A DNA stretch of 24,747 nucleotides from CAYNFH01 sp964396385 (GCA_964396385.1 CAYNFH010000084.1:1-24747); one strand, 5' to 3'. Counted from the first letter of the stretch, positions 1 through 8,276 are shown. Translations and numbers: made by a program. Notes: generated by a model not told the origin, from the letters alone.

Positions 1-471
1 CTTATGGGTGAGCTGTCCCTCGTGGATAATGAGCCCGGCATCCACCTCGCCCGCGTGAACCGCGTCCATGATACGGTCGAACGGTACCACTGTGTAGTCG
101 AAGGATCGGTCCAGGTAGAGGGAGAGCGCCAGAAACGCGCTGGTCATTCTGCCCGGAATGGCGATGCGCTTGCCGGCCAGCTCCCCCGCGCTCAAGGGCG
201 TCCTGGTCACCACCATCGGCCCATAGCCGTCCCCCATGCTCGCGCCGTGGGAGAGGATGGCGTAGCGGTCGTGGACGTAGGCATAGGCGTGGACAGAGAT
301 GGCGGTACACTCCAGCAGCCCTTCCCGAGCCCACTCGTTGAGCGTCTGGATATCCTTGAGGATATGGGTGAATTCCAGGCCGTGCGCATCCACCCGGTTC
401 TCGGCCAGGGCGTAGAACATAAACGCGTCGTCCGAATCGGGGCTGTGTCCAAGCTGCAAGCGCGTGCTCAT
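1..471 (-). CDS. mqnD: MqnD-like 1,4-dihydroxy-6-naphthoate synthase, 3' end cut off
   Basis: The first 157 residues are visible; the gene runs off the left edge without a stop. The protein begins MSTRLQLGHSPDSDDAFMFY and later reads GLIIHEGQLT, both hallmarks of the MqnA/MqnD periplasmic-binding-like fold. MqnD converts cyclic de-hypoxanthinyl futalosine to 1,4-dihydroxy-6-naphthoate in the futalosine route to menaquinone. The ATG at 471 fits the family N-terminus; an AAGGA stretch lies about 11 nt upstream, so the ribosome site is only fair. It is the last visible gene of a minus-strand block and lies 81 nt after the adenylate cyclase stop. MqnA is the main alternative, but the HSPDxDDAFMFY start matches MqnD-type proteins better. 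About 45% of a normal-length MqnD is missing because of the window edge. Confidence 0.85.
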   Translation of the reverse strand, partial: MSTRLQLGHSPDSDDAFMFYALAENRVDAHGLEFTHILKDIQTLNEWAREGLLECTAISVHAYAYVHDRYAILSHGASMGDGYGPMVVTRTPLSAGELAGKRIAIPGRMTSAFLALSLYLDRSFDYTVVPFDRIMDAVHAGEVDAGLIIHEGQLTHK

Positions 472-528
472 GGGGCGGATATCCTTCCGAGGTAGTCGGA
501 GGGGATTATACCTTCCGCCGTGACGGGG

Positions 529-545
529 GACGGCAGACTGCCGTC
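529..545. terminator. Short perfect palindrome after the cyclase gene
   Basis: GACGGCAG-A-CTGCCGTC is an 8-bp perfect inverted repeat around one base, 8 nt beyond the cyclase stop codon and between it and mqnD. There is no clear T-run after it in the minus direction, so it may be a weak terminator, an mRNA-end stabiliser or one of the GACGG-type repeats seen elsewhere. Confidence 0.4.
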
Positions 546-552
546 TTTACGG

Positions 553-2349
553 TTATACTGTCACGCGCAGCCGCAGGATGGGGATACGCTCCTCCAACCC
601 GCGAATGGAGCGTTCCAGGAGCTCGGCAGTCACCGCGCCGGAGGTCAGCAGCGCCGCCACGCGAGGGTCCCGCGCCACCTCTGTCGCAAGCACGATGTCG
701 CCGCCCTCGCTCTCGTGCTGCAGCCGCGCGGCCAGGTTCACCGTCTGCCCAAAATAGTCCAGCGTATCGTTCGCATTCACGGCCAGCGCCGGACCCCAGT
801 GCAGCCCAAGCTTCACGACCAGCCCGTCCGGCTCCGCCCGCGATTCCCGCTGGATGTCCACGGCCGCGGCCAGCGCGTCCGCCGGGTCGTGAAAGCTCGC
901 CATCACCGCGTCGCCCGCGGTCTTCACCACCGCGCCGTCATGCGCGGCGATGGTCCGCCGCATGGCCGCGAAGTGCTCCCGCACCGTACGGTAGGAGGCC
1001 GCGTCGCCCAGGGAGCGGTACATCGCGGTCGAGCCCTTCAAGTCGCTGAACAGGATACAGACCTGCTGGACCGCCATCTCCACACCCGGGGAAAGCACTT
1101 CGGAGGAGAACAGGTCCCGGAACCGCGCCAGGGAGGTCACCATGGCGGCCGTGGCGGAGTCGGCGCGCCACTCCGGCGCCTCCAGCCGCAGGATGATCCG
1201 CTGGTCGCTCCCGTTCTCCAGCGTCCAGCGGCCGTCCTGGACGGCCCTATCCCGCTCCACCAGGAGCCGCCGCCCGCCCGGGCAGGCGCAAACATGCATC
1301 CGCAGGCTGCCGGCGTCAGCATCATCTAGCTCCAGCGGCACCGGAGTCTCTATCTGCAGGCTCGTCAGCTCGTACCTCCAGGATAGCTGCGGCGCGCAGA
1401 TTTCCGTCCGCTCGCCCGGCTCCAGGATCCACTGGCCCACAGTGTGCGGCGAGAGCTGCGGCCCGCCAATACAGTAGAGGGTATGCCGAACCGGCCGGAT
1501 GCTCGGCGCGACGCTGAAGCAGACCTCTACGGATCGGTCGAACGCCGCGTCATACCGGATGTTGCAGCTCTCGCAGTGGACGGTGGCCTCCAGCTCCTGC
1601 AGCCTTCGCGCGCCCGGCGGCCCGCTCCGGCAGTAGGGGCAGAGCACGCGCCACCGCAGCTCCAGCATCCCGGATCGGGCCGCCATGAGGCAGGTCTCGA
1701 GAACCGGGAGGCGCGGCACGCCCCACGCGTCCGCTAGCTCAAAGGGACGCATGAGGGTGGTGTCCTCCGGCGGCGCCTTCGCCAGGTGGTCCGCCAGTCG
1801 ACGCGCCAGTGCGGGGTCCGCCCCCGCTCGCTCCAGCTCCGCCAGCGCGCGCTCAAGCCGCGGCCTGTCCACCGGCGGCCGGCCGGCGTGGCGCGGGCAG
1901 AGCGTCTCGCTGTGGCCGGTGAAGTACGCCTCGAACCGGTGGCAAGCCGAAACGAAGTCCGCGATGCTCTTGGCGCCCGCCGCCGCGCAGAACGGCTTAC
2001 CGAACGCTCCAGCCGGCACAACCTCCGCGAACACTTTCACTCGGGTGCCATCTCCGTCGGGCTCCAGCTCTGTGCCTCCCCAGATCTCTCGGATGGGGCC
2101 GCCCAGGAAAGTACGCCGGACGTGGTAGTAGGAGGGACGGAGCCACTCAAATGGGTGCTCGCGATACCGCAGCGTGAGCCCGGCGTACCGCACCGTGGCC
2201 CATGCTTCCGTGCCGCCTGCCATTCCGGGCCGGAAGTCGAACCGTATCAGGGGCAGCCCCATCTCGCGGTTCAGGCGGTCCGTGTCGGCGAGGATCCGCC
2301 ACACCGCCTCACGAGGAGCGCTAAGCCGGACGGTCTGCTCGAACCGCAT
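553..2349 (-). CDS. SRPBCC / DUF5939 / class III adenylate-guanylate cyclase
   Basis: A 598-residue three-part protein. Residues about 1-150 look like a START/SRPBCC ligand-binding fold (opening MRFEQTVRLSAPREAVWRIL). The middle holds a CxxC-x18-CxxC pair (C237, C240, C259, C262) followed by VEVCFSVAPSIRPVRH and PHTVGQ, as in the cyclase-associated DUF5939 domain; the cysteines form a likely zinc ribbon. The C-terminal third is a class III nucleotidyl cyclase: metal Asp436 in LFSDLKGST, metal Asp480 in TAGDAVM, and FGQTVNLAARLQ. Such enzymes make cAMP (or cGMP) from NTP; the N-terminal part may sense a small hydrophobic ligand (inference). No membrane segment is evident, so it is probably cytoplasmic. 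Its start overlaps the preceding gene by 29 nt and has no Shine-Dalgarno, suggesting translational coupling. Confidence 0.88.
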   Translation of the reverse strand: MRFEQTVRLSAPREAVWRILADTDRLNREMGLPLIRFDFRPGMAGGTEAWATVRYAGLTLRYREHPFEWLRPSYYHVRRTFLGGPIREIWGGTELEPDGDGTRVKVFAEVVPAGAFGKPFCAAAGAKSIADFVSACHRFEAYFTGHSETLCPRHAGRPPVDRPRLERALAELERAGADPALARRLADHLAKAPPEDTTLMRPFELADAWGVPRLPVLETCLMAARSGMLELRWRVLCPYCRSGPPGARRLQELEATVHCESCNIRYDAAFDRSVEVCFSVAPSIRPVRHTLYCIGGPQLSPHTVGQWILEPGERTEICAPQLSWRYELTSLQIETPVPLELDDADAGSLRMHVCACPGGRRLLVERDRAVQDGRWTLENGSDQRIILRLEAPEWRADSATAAMVTSLARFRDLFSSEVLSPGVEMAVQQVCILFSDLKGSTAMYRSLGDAASYRTVREHFAAMRRTIAAHDGAVVKTAGDAVMASFHDPADALAAAVDIQRESRAEPDGLVVKLGLHWGPALAVNANDTLDYFGQTVNLAARLQHESEGGDIVLATEVARDPRVAALLTSGAVTAELLERSIRGLEERIPILRLRVTV

Positions 2350-2845
2350 CGGCGGTGGAGGGCAAGGGGAAGGTCAGCTCCAGCGTCTCGCCGGGCGGGA
2401 GCGCGTCCCAACGGGAGTGCAGCTCTCGAATGTGGGCCCGGATCTCGCAGACAGTGCCGGCCGTTAGCGGCGGGGGTGCGATGCCCAGCCTGGGAAAGGC
2501 GTCCTGCAGCGCGTCCGCCATCTCCTGGTCTGTCATGGGCGTGTTGCCGAAGAGCAGGTTGGTGATCATACCCGCGGTGCTCTCCGCCCGCCCCAACTCG
2601 GCCGGGTAGTGGTCCTTCATGCCGCCGCGCGTTCCGAAATCATTCAGATCGCGCCCGGCCGCCACCAGGCCGAAAAAGCCTTCGGAGAGGGCAAGGCGGG
2701 TCTCCACGGCATAGTGGATGAGGTCATGCCGCGCGAAGTACTCGGAGGAATGCTGCCACGTGCGGGATCCGTCCTCCCGCACGCACGTGAGCGTGGGCGG
2801 CTTCCCAACCTCGCCTTTCGTGATGTGAATAAACATGGCTCCCAT
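2321..2845 (-). CDS. Unknown 174-aa protein coupled to the cyclase
   Basis: I do not recognise a named family. The protein starts MGAMFIHITKGE (a second in-frame ATG at 2836 would give MFIHIT) and contains HDLIHYAVETRLALSEGFFGLVAAGRDLNDFG, which has the look of a conserved core in hypothetical proteins, with two histidines spaced HxxxH. The second half is a mostly helical stretch ending in a charged tail. No signal peptide or membrane segment is visible. It lies 17 nt after the S26-like gene and overlaps the cyclase start by 29 nt, so all three are probably one transcript. A job in the same signalling unit is only inferred from that position. Neither possible start has a good ribosome site. 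Confidence 0.7.
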   Translation of the reverse strand: MGAMFIHITKGEVGKPPTLTCVREDGSRTWQHSSEYFARHDLIHYAVETRLALSEGFFGLVAAGRDLNDFGTRGGMKDHYPAELGRAESTAGMITNLLFGNTPMTDQEMADALQDAFPRLGIAPPPLTAGTVCEIRAHIRELHSRWDALPPGETLELTFPLPSTADAVRADRPA

Positions 2846-2861
2846 TTCCGTCTATTTGCGT

Positions 2862-3341
2862 TCATTCGCAGCCAACCATCACCACACCCCGTTGCGCATC
2901 CAGCCGGCAAGCGATGACCCAGAGACAGCGATAGACCACGGCAATCGGATAGGAGAGCCGCGCGCGAAGCGCCGCCCACCTGCGCTGTCGAGGCGTGTCC
3001 AGAGGCACGATGCGCGCGCCGGAGTAGATAACGCGAGTCACGCGGCCGATGATCTGGTCGCGCGGAACGGGCGGGTCCGCGCTCAGCCGCGTGTCGCCCT
3101 TCAGCACCACCTGCCGGCCCACCCACCGGATCATGCGGTGGCACAGGCAGCGGCCCGCATAGTGGTAGGCCACCACGTCGCCGACCCGCAGCTCCTCGAC
3201 TCCCACCGGCCGTACCTCCACCAGCGAGCCGCGCGGCAGGATGCGGCCCATGCCGCGCCCATCGCAGCGCAGCACAATCCGCCCCCGTCTTTCCAACGAT
3301 TCACGGAGGTAGCTTGTGTAGTCTAGCTTAGGAAGAGCCAT
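2862..3341 (-). CDS. S24/S26 signal-peptidase-like protein lacking the usual catalytic Ser
   Basis: 159 residues with the layout of a small S26-type peptidase core. The segment GMGRILPRGSLVEVRPV aligns with the classic SMxPxLxxGDxVxV box, followed by LRVGDVVAYHYAGRCLCHRM and VVLKGD, where the general-base lysine normally sits. The catalytic Ser is Gly here, and the following Pro and Asp are Arg and Ser, so this is either a pseudo-protease or a variant that uses another residue. Unlike true leader peptidases there is no clear N-terminal membrane anchor; a hydrophobic stretch (YPIAVVYRCLWVIACRL) lies near the C-terminus. Its ATG has no Shine-Dalgarno and lies immediately beside the word repeat at 3349-3439. 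It overlaps the end of the upstream SpoIID-like gene by 19 nt. Confidence 0.72.
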   Translation of the reverse strand: MALPKLDYTSYLRESLERRGRIVLRCDGRGMGRILPRGSLVEVRPVGVEELRVGDVVAYHYAGRCLCHRMIRWVGRQVVLKGDTRLSADPPVPRDQIIGRVTRVIYSGARIVPLDTPRQRRWAALRARLSYPIAVVYRCLWVIACRLDAQRGVVMVGCE

Positions 3342-4639
3342 ACCAGCCGGTTGAAGGTTGAAGGGTCAGAGGCGGACTTCGGACACCGGACCTCGGACCG
3401 CCTTACCGCGTTCTTTGCGCTCTTTGCGTCTTTGCGTGCGACATCCGGCCCCAGCGGTACGACCACTGCCCCCGGAAAGTAGTGGGCCAGGATCTGCCGG
3501 TACGTACGGTTGTAGGGCGCGCCCGCCATGCCGACGGCCCCGCACTGGCACATGCCGTGACCGTGCCCGAACCCGCGGCCGGCAAAGACGTAGTCGTCTC
3601 CATCGCGCGCCACAGAGAAGAGCGTGCTCCGTAGTCGCGCGTAGCCGAGCGCCGCCCGCAGCTTCGCGCCCGGCACCCGTCGCGCGCCCTGCGAGCCGGC
3701 CAGCTCCACTGTCTGCGCTCGGCCCGACGAATCTCGCTCCACCACCTTCACGTCCGTGAGCCTCCCGACCTTTCGCCCGGCAACGTGCGCCAGCGCCTCC
3801 GCGGAGACCCGTAGCGTCCAGGTGTGGTGGGGTCCCGCCGCGCAGTACTCCCCGCCGCCTTCCGGCCCATCCATCACGGAGGGAGGATAGTCATCCTCCT
3901 CGCTGCCCGGCGCGGTCACGCCGCCGCAGTCCGCGTAGTAGTCCGCCTGGCACAGCGTCCCTCCGCGCTCCAGCACCAGCCCGGCCGTGTCCCGCACCGC
4001 CTGGTCCGTCGAATCGTGCTCCGCTGCCACTCCGTCGTACACCTGACTGTCCGTGGTATCTGAGAGATCGTACCCGCGCGACTGACAATGGCCCAGGTTC
4101 TTGACCGCATAAGTACGCGCGGCCACCGCCTGCGCCCGCAGCGCCTCCATGGGCGCGCTCGACTCCATCTCCGCCGCCACCACGCCGCGCAGGTAGCTCT
4201 CCAGCGGAACACAGTCCACCACTAGCAGCCCGCCGGACCGCGAGGACGTAACCTCCAGCTCCCCCCGATACGCGCGCGGCCTTGACCGCTCCGCCAGGCG
4301 CAACGGCTCCTCGCCGCCCGCGACAATGCGGATTCTCTTCCCACCGGAGAGTCTCTTCTCCTGCCCGCGCACAACGATTATTCCGTCCCGAGTGCCTGCC
4401 AGCGTCCACGTCCCCGGCCCGCGCAGCTTCACCTCACCGGATTCGTCCAGCAGCCGCGCTCCCAGCGGGGCCTCAATGGTAAGGGTTCGGGGGTGTCCAA
4501 ACGCCCGCACCAACCCTACATGCACTATAACCTCCGGCGAGGCGGCTCCTTGGGCAAGCTCCCCCAGCAGTGGGGGACGAGAGGCAGCGAAACCGGGCAA
4601 ACAGGCTATTGCCGCGGCCAAAACTGCAAGGAAGGGCAT
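3323..4639 (-). CDS. SpoIID/LytB-domain exported protein
   Basis: 438 residues with an N-terminal signal peptide (MPFLAVLAAAIACLPGFAAS). The SpoIID/LytB domain is clear: VPLESYLRGVVAAEMESSAP, ALRAQAVAARTYAVKNLG, DTTDSQVYDG, YYADCGG and the closing GRGFGHGHGMCQCGAVGMA. In spore formers SpoIID is a lytic transglycosylase that cuts denuded peptidoglycan, and LytB enhances a cell-wall amidase; in non-spore-formers homologues are thought to act in cell-wall turnover. No other sporulation gene is in view. The natural domain ends near VPLGPDVA; the last 35 or so residues (RKDAKSAKNAVRR... to LFLS) are translated word-repeat DNA and the first codons of the next gene, so the tail is probably not functional. 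A GGAG lies 9 nt before the ATG. Confidence 0.88.
   Translation of the reverse strand: MPFLAVLAAAIACLPGFAASRPPLLGELAQGAASPEVIVHVGLVRAFGHPRTLTIEAPLGARLLDESGEVKLRGPGTWTLAGTRDGIIVVRGQEKRLSGGKRIRIVAGGEEPLRLAERSRPRAYRGELEVTSSRSGGLLVVDCVPLESYLRGVVAAEMESSAPMEALRAQAVAARTYAVKNLGHCQSRGYDLSDTTDSQVYDGVAAEHDSTDQAVRDTAGLVLERGGTLCQADYYADCGGVTAPGSEEDDYPPSVMDGPEGGGEYCAAGPHHTWTLRVSAEALAHVAGRKVGRLTDVKVVERDSSGRAQTVELAGSQGARRVPGAKLRAALGYARLRSTLFSVARDGDDYVFAGRGFGHGHGMCQCGAVGMAGAPYNRTYRQILAHYFPGAVVVPLGPDVARKDAKSAKNAVRRSEVRCPKSASDPSTFNRLVWLFLS
3349..3439. repeat. Cluster of three short word repeats
   Basis: Three adjoining low-complexity blocks. 3349-3366 is GGTTGAAGGTTGAAGGGT; 3371-3402 is built from CGGACTTCGGACACCGGACC-like words; 3411-3439 repeats CTTTGCG three times. 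All lie inside the nominal 3' end of the SpoIID-like gene and reach to within 8 nt of the next gene's start codon. Confidence 0.7.
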
Positions 4640-4929
4640 AGGGCCATACTCCAGTATGCGGTGGCACGTCGGGGCGCGGATTGTGGGCGGCTGGCTGGAG
4701 CTGCCTGCCGGTCATTATACCAGGGTAACCGCCGGCGCGGCGGTTGCTTCACTGTCGGGCGGCTCGGTGTGGCCGTCCATCCCGGCAGGCGCCCAGGGGC
4801 GTGCATTAAAGACCTTTAAGCCGCCGTTAAGCCCGTTTTAATCTACCGCCCCTATATTTAAGGGAGCGGGTGGGCCTCCTGGCCGGCCCTTGTCTGCCTT
4901 ATTCCTGTACCGCTTCGGAGCTATCGACC
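4640..4929. promoter_or_regulatory. Divergent intergenic region with an AT-rich candidate promoter
   Basis: 290 nt between the divergent SpoIID-like and cytochrome genes. 4804-4861 is much richer in A and T than its surroundings, with TTTAAG/GTTAAG words and TATATT at 4853-4858, a plausible -10 for the plus-strand cytochrome gene. No well-spaced -35 could be fixed. No RNA gene or known riboswitch was recognised here. Confidence 0.35.
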
Positions 4930-7900
4930 ATGCCTCGCACCGACTCCTCCTCGCGGCCTCGCAAGCTGCTGCTGGGATTCCTGGCGCTCCTGCTCTTCAA
5001 CAGCGCCTTTCTTGCAGTCTCTAACCGGCTGCCCGGTCCGCCTCGCCTGCCCATCACCGCGTTCTTCTACATGGGCAACGTGATGCTGCACCTGCTGCTG
5101 GGGATGACCGCCTTCTACGTGCTCCACCGGCTGCGGCCCGCGTGGGTCCGGGCTATCCGAAACACACCCGGCGGCTTCGGCTGGCTCGGAGGCGTCTGCG
5201 GTGTCGCGCTGGTCGTCAGCCTCTGGGCCGGCGTCGCCCTGCTCATCTGGGGCAACCTGCGCCCGATGGAGCTGGTGCTGCGCATCCACGGATGGGGCGC
5301 GCTTATCGCCGCCGTCACCGGAGCGCTCTGGCTGGCTACCTGGGCCGGCGCCGCGGCCGAGCAGGCCTGGCGCAAGCCCGCCGTCGCACTGGTCTCGGTG
5401 GCGGTGGTCCCCGGCCTCCTCCTGATGTGGGGCGCCTCCCGCATGTCCTACGCGGAGGGCCGCATCTTAAACGATACGCTGGCTCCCGCCAGCATGAACG
5501 GCGAAGGAGGTGGCCCCAGCGGCAACTTCTGGCCCTCCTCCGCGGAGAAGGTGGATCAGGGGTTCTTTCCTCCGGAGTACTTCACGGACAACAAGTCGTG
5601 CGGCGAGCCGGGCTGCCATCCGGACATCTACAAGCAGTGGTACTCCTCCGCGCACCACTTCGCGTCCTTCAACAACCAGTGGTACCGCAAGTCCATCGAG
5701 TACATGCAGGAGGTCATTGGCACCAAGTCCTCCAAGTGGTGCGGCGGCTGCCACGATATGGCCGTCCTGCTCACGGAGATGCCGCACACCGGCAAGTCGC
5801 GCTTCGAGTACCCCATCAAGGACCAGATCTGGCCCGTGGCGGACCATCCGGAAGCGCACGCCGGCATCGGCTGCGCCGTCTGCCACTCCATGGTCCATAT
5901 CGACAGCACCATGGGCAACGCCGACTACCTGGCCGACTACCCGCCCATGCACCGGTTCGTCATCTCCAAGAACCCGCTGCTCCGCTGGACCACCAAGTGG
6001 CTCACCCGCCTTGCCCCGGACCCGCACCGCAAGACCTTCCTCAAGCCGTTCCACACCATGGACACGGCCAAGTTCTGCTCTGCCTGCCACAAGGTCCACC
6101 TGGACGTGCCGGTCAACAACTATCGCTGGTCCCGCGGGTTCGACGAGTACGATGCCTGGCAGGCGTCCGGCGTCTCCGGCTTCGGCGCCCGCTCCTTCTA
6201 CTATCCGAACAAGGATGGCAAGCCGGACTTCAAGAAGTGCGCGGACTGCCACATGCCGCTGACCGCCTCACACGACGCGGGCAACCTGGCCGGCTTCGTC
6301 CACAACCATCGCTTCCCGGCAGCCAATACCGCGCTGCCCTGGGTGAACCACGACACGGAGCAGCTTCAGATAGTCCAGAAGTTCCTCCAGGACAAAGCGC
6401 TCTCCATCGACATCTTCGCGCTGCGCAGGGAGCAGACGGGAGACGGAGGACGGAAGACGGACGGATCGAGGTCCGGAGCCCGTCCGTCCACCGTCACCCG
6501 TCATCCGTCGCCCGCGGAGCGACCGGAGGGGCAGGAATCCAGCCTCGTCGGCGAGGTGGCCACCAGCGGCAACGCGGCTCCGCTCATGCCCGTCTCCACC
6601 CAGAAGGTGAACGAGACCGTGGTCGCCCCTATCAGCGACGGGTCCGTCGCGGTTCAACGCGGCCAGGACGCCCTCATCGACGTGGTGGTCCGCACCCGCA
6701 CCGTCGGCCACGCCTTCCCGGGCGGCACCTTCGATGCCTTCGACGTCTGGGTGGAGCTCAAGGCGGTGGACGACCGAGGCAAGACGCTCTTCTGGAGCGG
6801 ATGCCTCCAGTGGCCGGATGGCCCTATCGAGCCGAGCGCGCACGAGTACCGTGTGCTCCAGGTGGACGGCCATAGCCATCCCATCAATAAGCGCAACGCC
6901 TGGTCGGCCCGCGCCCGCGTCTACGCCCACGCCATTCCGCCTGGCGCGGCGGACACCATACACTACCGGCTGCACATCCCGAAGGACTGCGGGAAGAAGA
7001 TCACGCTCACGGCCAAGCTCAACTACCGCAAATTCTCCTGGTGGAACACGCAGTTTGCCTTCTGCGGCCGGCCGGAGATGGCGGGCGATCCCAACTACAG
7101 CAAGAACGGCTTCATCCAGGGCACCGCGGTGGCCAAGTTCGCCGACGGACGCCCGAAACCCGCCGGACCGGTGACGGTGAACTATGACGACCGGCCGATG
7201 AAGTTCGACAGCAGCCTGGCGGTGGTAGCCGGCAAGGACAGGGCGATCCCGAACATCCCAATCACCACAATCTGCCAGAACACGGCAACGTTGGACGTGG
7301 TGGACCGCAACCCGCAGGCCGTGACCGCGCCGCGCAAGCTCGATCCCAAGAAGGACCGCGAGCGGTGGAACGACTACGGCATCGGCCTGATGCTCCAGGG
7401 CGACTTCGCCAGAGCCACCAAGGCCTTCGATCAGGTGGTGAAGATCGCGCCAAAGTGGCCGGAGGGGTACGTCAACATCGGACGCGTCCGGCTCCTGGAG
7501 GGCGATCTCAAGGAGGCGGAGGCCCAGTTCGAGAAGGCGCTGGCCATGTACGGCTCGGCGCAGCCCAACGTACCGCCGGCCATGATCCCTTACCTGCGCG
7601 CCCGCACCCAGTTCTTCTACGGCACCGTGCTTAAGGAGCAAGGCAGGTACGAGGAGGCCCTCTCTGTGTGGCAGGACGCCGCACGCATCTTCCCGGATGA
7701 CCGTGAGCTGCGCAACCAGATGGGTCGCGTCTACTTCCTGGAGGCCAAGTTCCAGCCGGCCGTGGACGAATTCAACCACGTGCTGACTATCGATCCGGAG
7801 GACCTCACGGCCCACTACAACCTGATGCTCTGCTACCGCGGTCTGGGCGACGCGGTGCACGAGAAGGAGCACCAGGCGCTCTACTACCGCTTCCGCAACG

Positions 7901-8148
7901 ACGAGACCACCACGCACCTGATCGGCCCGTACAAGGAGCAGCACCCGGATGACAACAACGAGTCCATCCCGGTTCACGAGCACGGTGACGCCAAGCACTA
8001 CACACTGCCGGCGCGCCCCGGCCCGCTCAACTTCGCCCGCTCCCGGCCGGACCGTACCGTTGCGGTCTCCCTCCTGGCAGGGGGGAGGCGGCCGAAGGCC
8101 GGAGGGGGGCCGATGCGCCGTGCGTCCCGCGACGTGCGGCATACGTAG
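4930..8148 (+). CDS. Membrane-anchored five-heme cytochrome c with TPR domain
   Basis: 1072 residues from the ATG at 4930 (MPRTDSSSRPRK); a GTG at 4870 would add 20 residues without family-like sequence. Residues about 13-175 hold five hydrophobic segments, so the protein is membrane-bound. Five heme c sites follow: CGEPGCH at residue 224 (a C-x4-CH spacing), CGGCH at 271, CAVCH at 315, CSACH at 383 and CADCH at 437, in a cytochrome c554-like context (PDIYKQWYSSAHHF). Residues about 500-530 are translated GACGG-type repeat DNA. A beta-rich region comes next, then about four TPRs from residue 807. The last 30 residues again read through repeat DNA. The CRTAC1-type gene follows on the same strand; the two probably work together outside the cytoplasm, but electron donor and acceptor are unknown. 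Confidence 0.88.
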   Translation: MPRTDSSSRPRKLLLGFLALLLFNSAFLAVSNRLPGPPRLPITAFFYMGNVMLHLLLGMTAFYVLHRLRPAWVRAIRNTPGGFGWLGGVCGVALVVSLWAGVALLIWGNLRPMELVLRIHGWGALIAAVTGALWLATWAGAAAEQAWRKPAVALVSVAVVPGLLLMWGASRMSYAEGRILNDTLAPASMNGEGGGPSGNFWPSSAEKVDQGFFPPEYFTDNKSCGEPGCHPDIYKQWYSSAHHFASFNNQWYRKSIEYMQEVIGTKSSKWCGGCHDMAVLLTEMPHTGKSRFEYPIKDQIWPVADHPEAHAGIGCAVCHSMVHIDSTMGNADYLADYPPMHRFVISKNPLLRWTTKWLTRLAPDPHRKTFLKPFHTMDTAKFCSACHKVHLDVPVNNYRWSRGFDEYDAWQASGVSGFGARSFYYPNKDGKPDFKKCADCHMPLTASHDAGNLAGFVHNHRFPAANTALPWVNHDTEQLQIVQKFLQDKALSIDIFALRREQTGDGGRKTDGSRSGARPSTVTRHPSPAERPEGQESSLVGEVATSGNAAPLMPVSTQKVNETVVAPISDGSVAVQRGQDALIDVVVRTRTVGHAFPGGTFDAFDVWVELKAVDDRGKTLFWSGCLQWPDGPIEPSAHEYRVLQVDGHSHPINKRNAWSARARVYAHAIPPGAADTIHYRLHIPKDCGKKITLTAKLNYRKFSWWNTQFAFCGRPEMAGDPNYSKNGFIQGTAVAKFADGRPKPAGPVTVNYDDRPMKFDSSLAVVAGKDRAIPNIPITTICQNTATLDVVDRNPQAVTAPRKLDPKKDRERWNDYGIGLMLQGDFARATKAFDQVVKIAPKWPEGYVNIGRVRLLEGDLKEAEAQFEKALAMYGSAQPNVPPAMIPYLRARTQFFYGTVLKEQGRYEEALSVWQDAARIFPDDRELRNQMGRVYFLEAKFQPAVDEFNHVLTIDPEDLTAHYNLMLCYRGLGDAVHEKEHQALYYRFRNDETTTHLIGPYKEQHPDDNNESIPVHEHGDAKHYTLPARPGPLNFARSRPDRTVAVSLLAGGRRPKAGGGPMRRASRDVRHT
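6435..6512. repeat. GACGG-word inverted repeat inside the cytochrome gene
   Basis: A run of GACGG words (GACGGGAGACGGAGGACGG onwards) to about 6464 is followed, after GATCGAGGTCCGGAGCC, by its approximate reverse complement (CGTCC-GTCCACCGTCACCCGTC). It can fold into a long imperfect hairpin, keeps the reading frame open and encodes about 27 Arg/Gly/Ser/Thr-rich residues between the heme region and the following domain. Confidence 0.75.
8067..8113. repeat. REP-like hairpin element read as the cytochrome C-terminus
   Basis: CTCCCTCCTGGCAGGGGGGAG is followed by GGCGGCCGAAGGCCGG, giving two adjacent inverted repeats. It falls in the last 30 codons of the cytochrome gene (VSLLAGGRRPKAGGGP), which are likely a read-through tail. 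Confidence 0.6.
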
Positions 8149-8188
8149 CAAGTGGCATTCTTTACCGGATCAATCCAAAGCGTAACTT

Positions 8189-8276
8189 GTCATTCCGAGC
8201 GCAGCGAGGAATCTGCTTATCGGATCTGCGTGCAGTCTGCCCCGTAAAGCAGATCCCTCACTTTGTTCGGGATGAC
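8189..8276. repeat. Dispersed palindromic element (GTCATTCCGAGCGCAGCGAG type)
   Basis: Two 28-nt arms, 8189-8216 and 8249-8276, match as inverted copies at 22 of 28 positions. The left arm reads GTCATTCCGAGCGCAGCGAG and then GAATCTGC. Elements of this sequence are known to be scattered in many unrelated bacterial genomes. It lies between the cytochrome stop and the next start, where the hairpin could end transcription or protect mRNA. Confidence 0.85.

Noticed and set aside
5142..6875. Long second frame (577 codons) inside the cytochrome gene
   Set aside because: It is rich in Arg, Gly, Pro and Ala with no domain motif, as expected of a shifted frame in GC-rich DNA; the heme motifs are in the other frame.
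6268..8151. 627-codon minus-strand frame opposite the cytochrome/TPR gene
   Set aside because: Antisense shadow of a GC-rich gene; the plus strand has the heme and TPR motifs.
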